Assembly: GCF_030499575.1 (NCBI RefSeq)
Contig: NZ_JASTLC010000001.1
Coordinates: forward strand, 9,262,001-9,326,000
Reading direction: 5' to 3'
Source of the DNA: Streptomyces sp. DG2A-72
Lineage (GTDB): Bacteria > Actinomycetota > Actinomycetes > Streptomycetales > Streptomycetaceae
DNA length: 64,000 nucleotides
The notes under the pieces are model-generated. The model did no database searches, had not been told where the DNA came from, and saw nothing but the letters and a program-made list of their open reading frames with translations. The position numbers and the translations under genes were made by a program. The stretch's first letter is position 1; each line of letters starts with the position of its first letter. Below, piece by piece: positions 1-8,353 of this stretch.

Positions 1-14
1 CTACTCGGCCCGTC

Positions 15-536
15 CTACGAGCCCCCGCGCAGCCGGGGCGCCCGCGCCCCCGCGTCGACGGCGACCCCGTCCCGCTCCACGTCGTCCGCCAGCCGCCGCG
101 CCCAGACCACGACACCGGCGAGATCCATCCCGTACGGCCGCGGCTCCCCGCAGCCCGACGCCCACTCCTCGACGGCTCCGGCCCCACGCCGCAGCAGCCG
201 GACCCCGCCGGTGAGATTCCCGCGGGCCGTGTGGGTGAGCCCCACGGCGAGCTGGGCCAGCCCCCGCCACAGGGCGCGCTCCGTCGCGGGACCCGATTTC
301 CAGGCGTCCTCGAAGACCTCGTGCGCATGGAACGGCTTCCCCGCATCCAGCAGCTCCTGCGCCTCGGCCACGGTCCGCTCCGGACTGCGCACGACCCCCT
401 CCGGCTGCCGCGCCACGCCTTCCTCGCCGTACGGCAACGGCCGCCCGAGCCCGTCCCGCGGCCGGGCATTGCGTGCCCGCCCCTCACGGTCCCGATCCCG
501 CGCCCCGACCGGCCCTCCCGAAGATGTAGTGCCCAT
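15..536 (-). CDS. DUF309 family protein
   Basis: A 173-residue protein. Its C-terminal half (about residues 55-125) carries the DUF309 pattern: a helix with AHEVFEDAWK, followed by a GLAQLAVGLTHTARGN segment, which fits the family's all-helical fold. The biochemical role of this family is unknown. The N-terminal 50 residues are rich in Arg, Gly and Pro and look disordered, so an internal start is possible, although the ATG at 534-536 is the only good one visible. The gene is read leftward, away from the tRNA. It is probably ordinary chromosomal flank and unrelated to the cluster. The family call is fairly secure; no function is proposed. Confidence 0.75.
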   Translation of the reverse strand: MGTTSSGGPVGARDRDREGRARNARPRDGLGRPLPYGEEGVARQPEGVVRSPERTVAEAQELLDAGKPFHAHEVFEDAWKSGPATERALWRGLAQLAVGLTHTARGNLTGGVRLLRRGAGAVEEWASGCGEPRPYGMDLAGVVVWARRLADDVERDGVAVDAGARAPRLRGGS

Positions 537-595
537 ACCTCGATTCTGCCCCGCCCCATCCCCTTTCGGCGCCGCCCCCGACGTGCGGTAAAGTT

Positions 596-631
596 CTGTC
601 TCGCGCGCTCACGCGGATCACCGCGAGACAG
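596..631. promoter_or_regulatory. 10-bp inverted repeat just upstream of tRNA-Pro
   Basis: CTGTCTCGCG (596-605) is perfectly complementary to CGCGAGACAG (622-631), and the second arm ends 5 bases before the tRNA 5' end at 637. It could be a leader-RNA hairpin, a processing structure, or an operator. No clear -10/-35 pair is visible between it and the tRNA. Confidence 0.5.
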
Positions 632-636
632 CGCAC

Positions 637-768
<132 letters not shown>

Positions 769-798
769 TCCGATCTTCGAGGTTGAGCATGCCGCTCA

Positions 799-846
799 TC
801 CCAGCAGTGCGTTGGACACGGCGACTCGCGGTGTGTCCTGCTGGGA
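799..846 (-). terminator. Compound inverted repeat 3' of the propeller gene
   Basis: TCCCAGCAG (799-807) pairs with CTGCTGGGA (838-846), and inside it GGACAC (815-820) pairs with GTGTCC (832-837). It lies about 105 bp past the stop codon of the leftward gene ending at 952, so it could end that transcript. There is no U-tract. The rest of 711-951 holds no gene that I can support. Confidence 0.35.
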
Positions 847-951
847 GAGCATCCGGCGGTTCGGGCGGCTGGTCGAAGGTGACGCAGCGGTCGCTGTCGG
901 CGGGCCGGCGATCGGGCCGATAAGGCCGGCGACCCGGCGCCGTGTGCCCGC

Positions 952-2742
952 TCAGGAGGAGGCGTCGGCGGTCAGGGCCATGATGTTCCCTCGGTGCTCG
1001 ACGAAGAGGTAGTTCCCTTCGGCGGCCACGGGATCCGGTTGGCCCGGGTCGCTCATCTCGAACAGCGGCTTGTCCGCCGGCCGGAGTGTCCGGGGATCGA
1101 GCCAGGACAGCCGCCAGGAGATCGCCTCGCCGTTGCCGCCCTCCTCGAACGTCTCGAACCGGTAGGCGGCGGCGTCGTCGGCACTGCCGTACCAACCGAG
1201 GAGGTGGAGGTTGCCGTCCCTCGTCTCAGGGATGTCGTCGGCCCAGGTCTGCAGCACCTCGCCGCTGTCGGCGTCCAGCAGGGCGTACTCGTCCCTGCGG
1301 CTGGTGGGGCGGGCGAGCAGGCGGCCCCCGAACGTGCCCCCCAGCGGCAGTTCGACCAGCGACAAGGTGTCCGGGTACGGATCCGTCCTGCGCCAGCGCA
1401 CCTCCCCGGCCGCGGTGTCGACGGAGACGATGTCCCCACCGTCCGAGAGGGACCGCTGCACGACCGCCGTGCCGTCGGACCCCAGCACGGCCGCGTGGAC
1501 GGGGCAGCTGGTGCCGCCCGTGAACAGCGGGATGGTGTCGGCCGGGGCGACCCGCGCGCCGGAGCGGTCAAGCGTGGTCAGCGCGGTCTCGTCGCAGCTT
1601 CCGGATGTCAGCAGCGCGGCCTCGTCCCCCGCGTCGGCGATCAGCCAGGTGTAGCCGGCGTCCCTGGCGGGCACGCGGCGGAGCTCGCGCACGTGGCCGG
1701 TCGTGAAGTCCAGCGCCGCGGCGGCCCGCACGCCCTTCTCCGGCTCCCCTTCCATCAGCAGGTAGCCCGGCGCGCGCACCAGCGGCCACTCGAACCCCAT
1801 CGGGTGGCCCCCGATGACACGCCAGCCCTGCGCGGTCGGGGGCAGCTCGTAGGTCGCGGTGATGTCCCCGGTGGCAAGGTCGAGTCGGACGGCGACGTCG
1901 CCGGTGAGCAGGGCGATGGCGTTCCGTTCGCCATCGACGACGAAGCCGCAGCCGACGTCCGGTGATCCGATGAAGGTGGACCAGTGCTCCTCGCCGGTAT
2001 CAAGGTCCACGGCGCTCAGCCGCGTTCCGGACGGGAGATACGTATTGGGCCCATCCGGCGGTTCGATCGCGCACAGCACCGCGAGGCCGACGTCGGGGAG
2101 CGGCACGGCCCACTGCGCCCGCGCGGTCCAGGCCAGGCCGAACCCGGCCGGCACGGACGCGTCGAATGGCGGCCCGTCGCGCTGGGCCGGCTCCAGGTCG
2201 GCGGGGACACCGGCCGGTCCTTCGGCACGGTCGAAGGCGGTCTGGGCGGTCCTTTCGCTCACATGGTCCGTGGCAGCCCCGCCCACGGCCAGAGACGCGG
2301 CGCCCAGGACAGTGACGCTCACGGCCCCGACGACGGCGTATGCCCCGGACCGCCAACCCCTCGCCGGCGCAGGCCCGTTGGCTCGCAGCGCGAAGGCGAC
2401 GGCAAGCAGCGAGGCCGTCACGACCAGGACCCCGGCCGCGAAGTCACCGGCCTCCGGCAGCCCGATGCCGAGCAGTTGGTCGTCCAATGTCTCGGGCACG
2501 GGCGCGAACCAGGCCGCGAGCAGTACGACGGCCCCGGTGCCGGCGAGCACGACGGCGGCGAGCACGTGCGCCCACCGCCGCCGGACCAGCGGCAACGCGA
2601 AACCGACGAGCGCCGGGGCCAGGAACGTCTTGGGCAGGTTGCCAAGCACCAGCAGCACGCCCACCCCCACCCCGAGTGCGACGAACGCGCCTGTGCTCGG
2701 CCACAAGAGCCGGTCACCTGCTCGGCAGCTGTTACCCGTCAT
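952..2742 (-). CDS. Membrane-anchored PQQ-like beta-propeller protein
   Basis: A 596-residue protein counted from the ATG at 2740-2742. A longer reading frame to 2868 exists, but its extra 42 residues look untranslated. The N-terminal 170 residues hold about five hydrophobic segments rich in Val, Leu and Ala. The remaining 420 residues look extracytoplasmic and contain repeated propeller-like strands (LDTGEEHWSTF, LDLATGDITATY, VDTAAGEVRWRR), the pattern of PQQ-like or quinoprotein-type repeats. Such proteins are common and uncharacterised in Streptomyces; a sensor or cell-surface binding role is possible but not shown. It is the first gene inside the tRNA-Pro island, and nothing ties it to antibiotic synthesis. 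Confidence 0.7.
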   Translation of the reverse strand: MTGNSCRAGDRLLWPSTGAFVALGVGVGVLLVLGNLPKTFLAPALVGFALPLVRRRWAHVLAAVVLAGTGAVVLLAAWFAPVPETLDDQLLGIGLPEAGDFAAGVLVVTASLLAVAFALRANGPAPARGWRSGAYAVVGAVSVTVLGAASLAVGGAATDHVSERTAQTAFDRAEGPAGVPADLEPAQRDGPPFDASVPAGFGLAWTARAQWAVPLPDVGLAVLCAIEPPDGPNTYLPSGTRLSAVDLDTGEEHWSTFIGSPDVGCGFVVDGERNAIALLTGDVAVRLDLATGDITATYELPPTAQGWRVIGGHPMGFEWPLVRAPGYLLMEGEPEKGVRAAAALDFTTGHVRELRRVPARDAGYTWLIADAGDEAALLTSGSCDETALTTLDRSGARVAPADTIPLFTGGTSCPVHAAVLGSDGTAVVQRSLSDGGDIVSVDTAAGEVRWRRTDPYPDTLSLVELPLGGTFGGRLLARPTSRRDEYALLDADSGEVLQTWADDIPETRDGNLHLLGWYGSADDAAAYRFETFEEGGNGEAISWRLSWLDPRTLRPADKPLFEMSDPGQPDPVAAEGNYLFVEHRGNIMALTADASS

Positions 2743-3297
2743 GCTGCCGAGTCTGCGGTCGAAGACCGGGACCCCTCCCGGAAGCAAACGGGTCGGCCGA
2801 GTTGTCCGAACCCGGCCCCTCGCCTCTGCCTGTTCCAGCGTCGCCAGTACGCCCCAGGAGGGCGTCACAGGCGGTCGACGGTTCGAGCGGATCGTCTCCG
2901 GACACTGGCGGCACTGGCGCCACGAGCGCTACTCCGAGGAACTCTGGCGTCGATGACACACCTGGGCGCCCTGTCGCTGCCGGGCCACGGGAGTGGACCG
3001 TCTGGTCCCGCGCCCATCGTCTCCTCGCCCGGCCGAACAGTGATCGCGGCCGTGGAACCGATGTACAGAGCACCCTCGCACTCCACCTCAGCGCCTGGGC
3101 ACGCAAGAACCTGCTGGTCAAGACCGCGCCCGCAACCTACCGACTCCCCGAACAGCCAGTGACAGCCGCCCCCGCAAAGCCGCTAGCCGCCACGAACACG
3201 CCACCAGCCAGGGCTACCTGACAAACCAGCATGAATCATAGCTTTCTGGCATTGCCTCGCGGCCTCCGGCCGCGCCATGGAGCGGCGGTGAGGCGTG
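2743..3297. other. Intergenic stretch without a recognisable gene
   Basis: About 550 bp between two leftward genes. Several overlapping open frames exist on both strands, but they have low-complexity Arg/Pro/Ala translations and no family motifs that I recognise. The only distinct structure is the hairpin at 3258-3274. It may be decayed mobile DNA, since it lies inside the island, but I cannot identify a parent element. Confidence 0.5.
3258..3274 (-). terminator. Hairpin 3' of the tetR gene
   Basis: CGCGGCC-TCC-GGCCGCG is a perfect 7-bp stem with a 3-base loop, 24 bp past the end of the leftward TetR gene. There is no strong U-tract on the minus strand. Confidence 0.5.
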
Positions 3298-3885
3298 CTA
3301 TACGCCTGCGACAAGGTCGACAAGCGTGGTGATCAGGGCTTCCTCGCTGACTCCGGCGGGCGGGTGTCCGAAGAAGCGGACCGACAGGTGGTAGCCGGTG
3401 AGCGCGAACGTGATGACTGCCGCGAGGGCCTCCGCGTCACGCGTCAGGATCGCCCCGGCTGCCATCCAGCCGGCTAGGCGCTGCGAACGGATACTGACGT
3501 TGCGGGCGACCAAGAGCTCGCCGAGATGGTCGACCGATGTTCCGAGATGGTCGCGCTCGCGTGCGACGAGCTCCATGAGCGGGTGGAGCCGCCGCAGATT
3601 GCCGAGTCGGCGCTCGAACTCGAGCGCGAGCGCGGCCCGCACGTCGCCTCCGGTCTCTTCGGGCTCGGGGCCGGTCTGCCGCTCGGCGTTGGTGCGGTCG
3701 ACCTCGCGGTCGACGACCGCCTGGAGCACCTCCTTCTTCGACCGGAAGTGCCGATAGAAGCTGCCGCTCCCGGCTGACAGGCCCGCCGACGCCTCGATCT
3801 GCGTCACGGTCGTCCCGGCGAATCCTTCCCGCAGGAACAGATCCCACGCCGCGTCAAGGATCCTCGTCCGCGTTGGCACTGACAT
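3298..3885 (-). CDS. TetR/AcrR family transcriptional regulator
   Basis: 195 residues from the ATG at 3883-3885 (MSVPTRTRILDAAW); the open frame runs 11 codons further upstream without a better start. Residues about 5-50 form the TetR DNA-binding domain: DAAWDLFLREGFAGTTV leads into the helix-turn-helix, then SGSFYRHFRSKKEVLQAV, the standard FYxHFxxKxxL signature. The C-terminal ligand domain is not recognisable. It is divergent from the TolB-like gene at 4001, with a perfect palindrome (3952-3969) between them, so it probably represses itself and that neighbour. It lies in the tRNA-Pro island, so it is unlikely to be the lipomycin pathway regulator. Confidence 0.88.
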   Translation of the reverse strand: MSVPTRTRILDAAWDLFLREGFAGTTVTQIEASAGLSAGSGSFYRHFRSKKEVLQAVVDREVDRTNAERQTGPEPEETGGDVRAALALEFERRLGNLRRLHPLMELVARERDHLGTSVDHLGELLVARNVSIRSQRLAGWMAAGAILTRDAEALAAVITFALTGYHLSVRFFGHPPAGVSEEALITTLVDLVAGV

Positions 3886-4000
3886 AGGCGCAATTGTAAG
3901 GAGAAGGAGGAGAGCCACTACGTGCCCAGGGCCTGGGTGATCTTCTTACGATGCAAGAAGGTTCTTGCACCGGCGCCGTCGAACTGCCAGGCTGCCAAAC
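3886..4000. promoter_or_regulatory. Divergent promoter region with TetR-type operator candidate
   Basis: The spacer between divergent genes contains TGCAAGAA-GG-TTCTTGCA at 3952-3969, an 18-bp palindrome with two perfect 8-bp arms. Length, symmetry and place (between tetR and its divergent neighbour) are those expected of a TetR operator. Confidence 0.6.
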
Positions 4001-5179
4001 ATGAGTACCCGTCACTTATTCTCACTCGCGGGATCGATCGCCCTGGCGTGCCTGCTGGTTCAGGTTCACGCGCAGCCGGTCAAGGCCGCGGACGCGAACA
4101 CGTCTCCGGCCATGGCTACGGCTCAGCGGCCGATGCTGGACTTCGATCCGGACAAGGGCACCCTTGACGGCTCACCGGTCGACCACCTGCCCGACCACAT
4201 CCGGCTGCTGGACATCCAGCTGCCGAACGGCGGCGCACCGCAGCGTGCCGATTGGTCTCCCGACGGGAAGCGCCTTGCTTTCCTCGACGCTCCGATCGGT
4301 GACCTCTGGGAGTACGACCTGGCGACCGGCGCGAGCCGCAATCTGACCAAGACGTCTGCGCTCCAGGGGGGAGTGCTACGGGCGCACCACCTGAGCAACG
4401 GCGACATCGTCATGTGCGCGGTGGATGAGCGCAGCGCCGACGACCCCGAGGGCGACCGCTTCCGCGGCGAACTGTGGGTGCTCCAGCGGCCTTTGGGCAC
4501 ACGTGCCCCGGTCCGTCTCGGCGAGAGCTGCTGGGAGGGCGTCGCGGTGTCCAAGCAATCCGGTTCCACCCGCATCGCATGGAACCAGTCGACCATCGAC
4601 TTCACCAAGCCGGACGTGATCGTCGACGCCCTGTTCGGCCAGTCGAAGATCCTGACGGGTCGAATCGTCTACCGCAACGGCATACCGGAGATCGCCGACC
4701 GGAAGGTTGCCCTCGACAAGCGCGATGTCTCCCTGACCACACCCGCCGTCGAGGCTCAGGACTTCCGATCCCTGCCCGACGGGGATGCCGACCCCGACGA
4801 CGAACTGATCTTCTCCGCCTACTTCCACAAGGGCGGACAGGCCATGGGCGTCAACCTCGACACCGGCGCCGTCAAGGACTACGCGCCGACCTCGCTGCTC
4901 TTCGACGAAGCGGAAGGCACTGACCCGGCCGGCCGTTACATGATGGTCGAGCGAGACTTCGCCATCTCCCTGTTCCCCGGCATGGTCGACATCTGGCGCC
5001 TTTCGCTGGATGGCTCCGGGACGTTCGAGCGGATGACCACGTTCAACCACTACAAGGGCTTCGGGGCCAACAACCCGGTCGTATCGCCCGACGGCACGCA
5101 AATGGCCTTCGGACTGAAAGTGGACGGCGGTGCCGAGGGCGAGGGCGACGGCATCCTCCTGATGGACCTCAGCAGCTGA
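4001..5179 (+). CDS. Secreted TolB-like/WD40-like beta-propeller protein
   Basis: 392 residues from the ATG at 4001. The N-terminus (MSTRHLFSLAGSIALACLLV, then QVHAQPVKAAD) is a signal peptide with a likely cleavage after AQP or VKA. The mature part contains WD40-like/TolB propeller strands: RADWSPDGKRLAFLD near residue 80, LWEYDLATG following it, and NPVVSPDGTQMAFGLKV near the C-terminus. These proteins bind ligands or partners outside the membrane; a specific role cannot be read here. The gene is divergent from tetR and probably controlled by it through the palindrome upstream. No strong Shine-Dalgarno sequence is visible before this ATG; an upstream ATG at 3965 would spoil the signal peptide. 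Confidence 0.72.
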   Translation: MSTRHLFSLAGSIALACLLVQVHAQPVKAADANTSPAMATAQRPMLDFDPDKGTLDGSPVDHLPDHIRLLDIQLPNGGAPQRADWSPDGKRLAFLDAPIGDLWEYDLATGASRNLTKTSALQGGVLRAHHLSNGDIVMCAVDERSADDPEGDRFRGELWVLQRPLGTRAPVRLGESCWEGVAVSKQSGSTRIAWNQSTIDFTKPDVIVDALFGQSKILTGRIVYRNGIPEIADRKVALDKRDVSLTTPAVEAQDFRSLPDGDADPDDELIFSAYFHKGGQAMGVNLDTGAVKDYAPTSLLFDEAEGTDPAGRYMMVERDFAISLFPGMVDIWRLSLDGSGTFERMTTFNHYKGFGANNPVVSPDGTQMAFGLKVDGGAEGEGDGILLMDLSS

Positions 5180-5224
5180 GGCAGGGACCAGTTCGAAGGG
5201 GAGGTATCGGGCCAGGGCGCCGAG

Positions 5225-5636
5225 ATGCCCCGGAGCGAACACGCCGCAGGCCGTTGTGAAGGTCTGAGTCGGCGTCGTCGTGCCGCACTGGTCCGTCAAC
5301 GGGACCTCCGGTGTTGGTCTGTCCTGGTCGACGTCGAGGCGAAGACCGTCTACGCGGTCACCAGCCTCCCGCTCGACCAGGCCAGCCCGGCGCAACTCGC
5401 CGAACTCGTACAGGACCACTGGTCAGTTGAGGCCCTGCACCACATCAGAGACGTCACCTACGGCGAGGACGCCTCGCGAGTACGCACCGGCACCGCACCC
5501 CGCGCCATGGCCACCTTGCGCAACCTCGCCAATCGGACTCATGCGCCAAGCAGGCTGGACCAACATCGCCGCCGCAGCCGATCACTACCGGTCACGCCCT
5601 CAGCACGCGACAGCCATGCTCCGACTCACAGCCTGA
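5225..5636 (+). pseudogene. Remnant of an ISAs1-type (DDE) transposase, frameshifted
   Basis: Only the C-terminal third of an ISAs1/H-repeat type transposase can be read. The first frame gives [19 protein letters not shown], then [25 protein letters not shown], including the conserved HWSxExxHHxRDVTxxED block. At about 5525-5535 the homologous reading jumps by one frame to give [20 protein letters not shown] and a stop at 5636. There is no N-terminal catalytic region and I see no terminal inverted repeats, so the element is dead. It lies directly beside the right copy of the tRNA-derived repeat, supporting a mobile origin for this segment. Confidence 0.75.
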
Positions 5637-5656
5637 GAACGCGTCGCCCCTGGGGT

Positions 5657-5747
5657 AAGGGGTCGCAGGTTCAAAACCTGTCGTCCCGACGGTGTGAAGG
5701 GTCTTCGCAGGCAGCAGCCTGTGAGGGCCCTTTTCGCGTGGGTCGTT
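5657..5747 (+). repeat. Direct repeat, right copy (truncated tRNA-Pro 3' half)
   Basis: Gap-free match to 678-768 with about 6 differences, among them T to A in the T-loop region and three changes in the terminator loop. The 5' half of the tRNA is missing, so this is not a second tRNA gene but the far attachment-site copy. The terminator hairpin is duplicated with it. Confidence 0.8.
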
Positions 5748-6040
5748 GGATGACAGTGGGTCTGTCGAAGACCTGGTAGAGGCGGTCAAGGGCGGCAACG
5801 GGAACAGGGTGCCGGTCCTGATGGGCACCACCCGGGACGAGACGCCCGCGATGCTGCACTACACCGGCAAGCCGTACCCGCAGCACCGACTGCGGGGGCG
5901 TTCAAGGCTGACCTGTGCGAACGTGGCGAAAGCTCCGGCGCCGCCCACATGGAGCGGCTCCGGAGCCGAAGCCTTCCTCGCCCTCCGCGCCGTCATCAGC
6001 AACGGCGACTTCCTGGCCTACTGGACGCCGGACTGTGACA
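5748..6040 (+). pseudogene. Carboxylesterase (type B) gene fragment
   Basis: The frame in phase with 5746 reads [20 protein letters not shown] and then MGTTRDETPAMLHY, which matches the 'vPvliGtTrDE' region of type B carboxylesterases (the loop holding the acidic triad residue). About 60 residues later comes AFLALRAVISNGDFLAYW, which resembles a downstream segment of the same family. There is no catalytic-Ser region and no start of its own, and the fragment is joined directly to the right repeat. I read it as a decayed 3' piece of a gene cut by an integration or deletion event. Confidence 0.5.
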
Positions 6041-6052
6041 GGAGACGATGGG

Positions 6053-8353
6053 TCAGGAGTGGTGAGAGGGAGCGCCTTTGCGGCGGTCCAGATGGATGTC
6101 GTGCTGGTTGGCTGCCTCGGAGATGGTGAGTCGGCTCACCGTCGGCGGGTGGCCCGCCGCGATCATGAAGTAGCTGCCGACCGGTAGGTCCGCGAACCGG
6201 AAGCTGCCGTCCTCATTGGTAGTGGCGGTCAGCCCTGTGCCGGAGCCGTCCGTGAGAGTGAGTCGCACGTCGTTCACGGGCGTGCGCTCACTGTCGCTGA
6301 CCACCCCGCTCAGACTGCCGAGACGGGTGTACGCGGTGAGGTCCGCGGTCACGGTGATCTGCCGCGCCTCGCCGATCTGGATGTCGATGGCCGCAGGCTG
6401 GTAGCCGTCGTGGTGGACGACGAGGACGTACGGGCTGTACGCGAGCTTGTCGATGAGGAACGAACCGTCTTCGTCCGTGGACAGGGAACGGATGAGGCGG
6501 CCGTTCACGTCGGTCAGTATGACGGACGCGCTCTTGAGGGGTATCCCATCCGCCTCGTCCTGCGCGATGCCGGTGACGACACCCTCGTCCTGGAAGGTGA
6601 CCGTGTGCTCGATTGCCGAGGCGCCTGCGGTGAGGGCGAGCGGGGTGGCGGTCGAACGGTGGGTGTCCGAGCGGGCGATGAGAATGTACGGTCCGTGTCC
6701 GGGCGCCCGCAGCGCATAGGCGCCGTCGCCGTCAGCCGACGTGCGCGCGACCTCGCGGCCATCGTGGGTGACCAGGGTGAGCGCTGCTTCGGAGACCGGC
6801 ACGTCCTCGGCCCGGACGACACGGCCGCAGATCGTGATGGCGTCGGTGTCCGGTGCACCGCCGGCTTCGGTGTCCGCAGTGGCCTGCTGTGCCTTGCGCG
6901 GATCGGCGTTGATCATGATCGTGCAGATGACCGTGCCGACGAGCAGTATGCCGCTGACCCACCATGCGGCGGCCGCGCTGCCGTGCACGATGGACTTGAT
7001 CAGGAGCTCACCCTGCGCACCCTGGCCCTTGTGGTCGGCGTAGTAGGAGGCTGCCGCGTCGGCCGCGAGGGTGTTGCTCAGTGCGAGGCCGACGGCGCCG
7101 CCGATCTGCCGGGCCGTCGTCTGGAAGGCGGACACAGCGCCTGAGTCGCGTTCCGCCACCCCTGCCAGGGAGGCGTGTGTGGTGGGGGAGTAGCTCAGGC
7201 CCATGCCGATGCCCAGCAGGAGCCAGGCGGGGAGCACCCCGAAGAGATAGGAGCTGTCCTCGGAGAGCGTGGTGAACATCCACACTCCCGCTGCGGTGAG
7301 GGCGAGGCCGGGTCCGACCAGCCAGCGCGTCGGGATGCGTCCCATGACACGGGCGACCACCTGGGTCGCGGTCACCATGACGGCTCCGACCATCGGCAGG
7401 AACGCGAATCCCGCCTTGAGCGGCTTGTAGTGCATGACGCTCTGCAGGTGGTACGTGGCGAACAGCGAGATGCCCATCATGCCGAAGTTGAGCAGCGCGG
7501 CCCCGAGGAAGGACCCGGCACGGGTACGTTCGGCTACCACGCGCAGCGGCAGCAGCGGCTGCCGGATGCGGGCCTGGGAGAACAGGAAGGCGCCGATCAG
7601 CGCGACGGACGCGACCAGCAGTCCGGCCACCAAGGGGGAGTCCCAGCCGCGTTCCGGTGCCTCGGACAGCCCGTAGACGAGGGCGACGGGTCCCAGACAG
7701 CCGAGGACCGCACCGGTCGTGTCGAGGGTGATGTCACGGTGGCCCCGGTCGCGCGGCAGAGTGGCGATGCCCAGGGCGACCACGGCGACGGCGATCGGCA
7801 CGTTCACATAGAGACACCAGCGCCAGCCCGCGTATTCGGTGAGCACACCACCGACGATCAGCCCGAGGGCGGCTCCGCTGCCGACGACGCCGCTGAAGAG
7901 GCCGAATGCCTTGGCCCGTTCCTTGGTGTCGGTGAAGGTGGTGGTCAGCAAGGACACTGTGGCCGGCGAGAGGACGGCGGCGAAGACACCTTGCAGTGTG
8001 CGGGCGGCGATGAGCGTTTCGGTGTTGGGTGCGGCACCGCCGATCGCGGAGACCACGGCGAAGCCGACCAGGCCCACGAGAAAAGTCCGGCCGCGGCCGA
8101 AACGGTCGGCGAGCCGGCCACCGATCAGGAGCAGGCCCCCGAAGGCCAGCGCGTACGCGGTGACCATCCACTGCCGGTCGGTGTCGGACATATGGAGCGA
8201 CTGCTGGACGGAGGGCAGCGCGATCTGGACGATGGTGCCGTCGAGCATCACCATCAACTGAGCGGTGGCGATGACCGCGAGCACGTACCAGCGGTTGCGG
8301 TGGTCGCGCTCGGCGGACGCCTGGTCCTTCGCCGTCGCAACGCCTGCGCTCAT
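6053..8353 (-). CDS. MFS drug exporter (DHA2/EmrB-QacA type) with C-terminal carboxypeptidase-regulatory-like repeats
   Basis: 766 residues. Residues about 20-490 form a 14-helix proton-driven drug exporter with the family marks: LDGTIVQIALP in helix 1 (motif D1), GGRLADRFGRGRTF (motif A), and GVVGSGAALGLIVGGVLTEY (motif C). From about residue 510 three beta-sandwich repeats of the CarboxypepD_reg/Cna-B type follow (ICGRVVRAEDVPVSEAALTL; GIAQDEADGIPLKSASVIL; GVVSDSERTPVNDVRLTL), each ending in a DGSF/GAYAL-type turn. The usual family length is near 500, so about 270 residues are added. The start overlaps the marR stop by 4 bp, so the two are co-transcribed and translationally coupled. It may export the polyene, but the sequence shows only a drug-exporter type. 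Confidence 0.88.
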   Translation of the reverse strand: MSAGVATAKDQASAERDHRNRWYVLAVIATAQLMVMLDGTIVQIALPSVQQSLHMSDTDRQWMVTAYALAFGGLLLIGGRLADRFGRGRTFLVGLVGFAVVSAIGGAAPNTETLIAARTLQGVFAAVLSPATVSLLTTTFTDTKERAKAFGLFSGVVGSGAALGLIVGGVLTEYAGWRWCLYVNVPIAVAVVALGIATLPRDRGHRDITLDTTGAVLGCLGPVALVYGLSEAPERGWDSPLVAGLLVASVALIGAFLFSQARIRQPLLPLRVVAERTRAGSFLGAALLNFGMMGISLFATYHLQSVMHYKPLKAGFAFLPMVGAVMVTATQVVARVMGRIPTRWLVGPGLALTAAGVWMFTTLSEDSSYLFGVLPAWLLLGIGMGLSYSPTTHASLAGVAERDSGAVSAFQTTARQIGGAVGLALSNTLAADAAASYYADHKGQGAQGELLIKSIVHGSAAAAWWVSGILLVGTVICTIMINADPRKAQQATADTEAGGAPDTDAITICGRVVRAEDVPVSEAALTLVTHDGREVARTSADGDGAYALRAPGHGPYILIARSDTHRSTATPLALTAGASAIEHTVTFQDEGVVTGIAQDEADGIPLKSASVILTDVNGRLIRSLSTDEDGSFLIDKLAYSPYVLVVHHDGYQPAAIDIQIGEARQITVTADLTAYTRLGSLSGVVSDSERTPVNDVRLTLTDGSGTGLTATTNEDGSFRFADLPVGSYFMIAAGHPPTVSRLTISEAANQHDIHLDRRKGAPSHHS

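Noticed and set aside
812..1012. Small plus-strand open frame after the tRNA
   Set aside because: It overlaps the end of the leftward propeller gene, lacks a ribosome-binding site and has no recognisable motif.
5657..5747. A second tRNA-Pro gene
   Set aside because: Only the 3' half of the cloverleaf is present; the acceptor 5' strand, D-arm and anticodon loop are missing.
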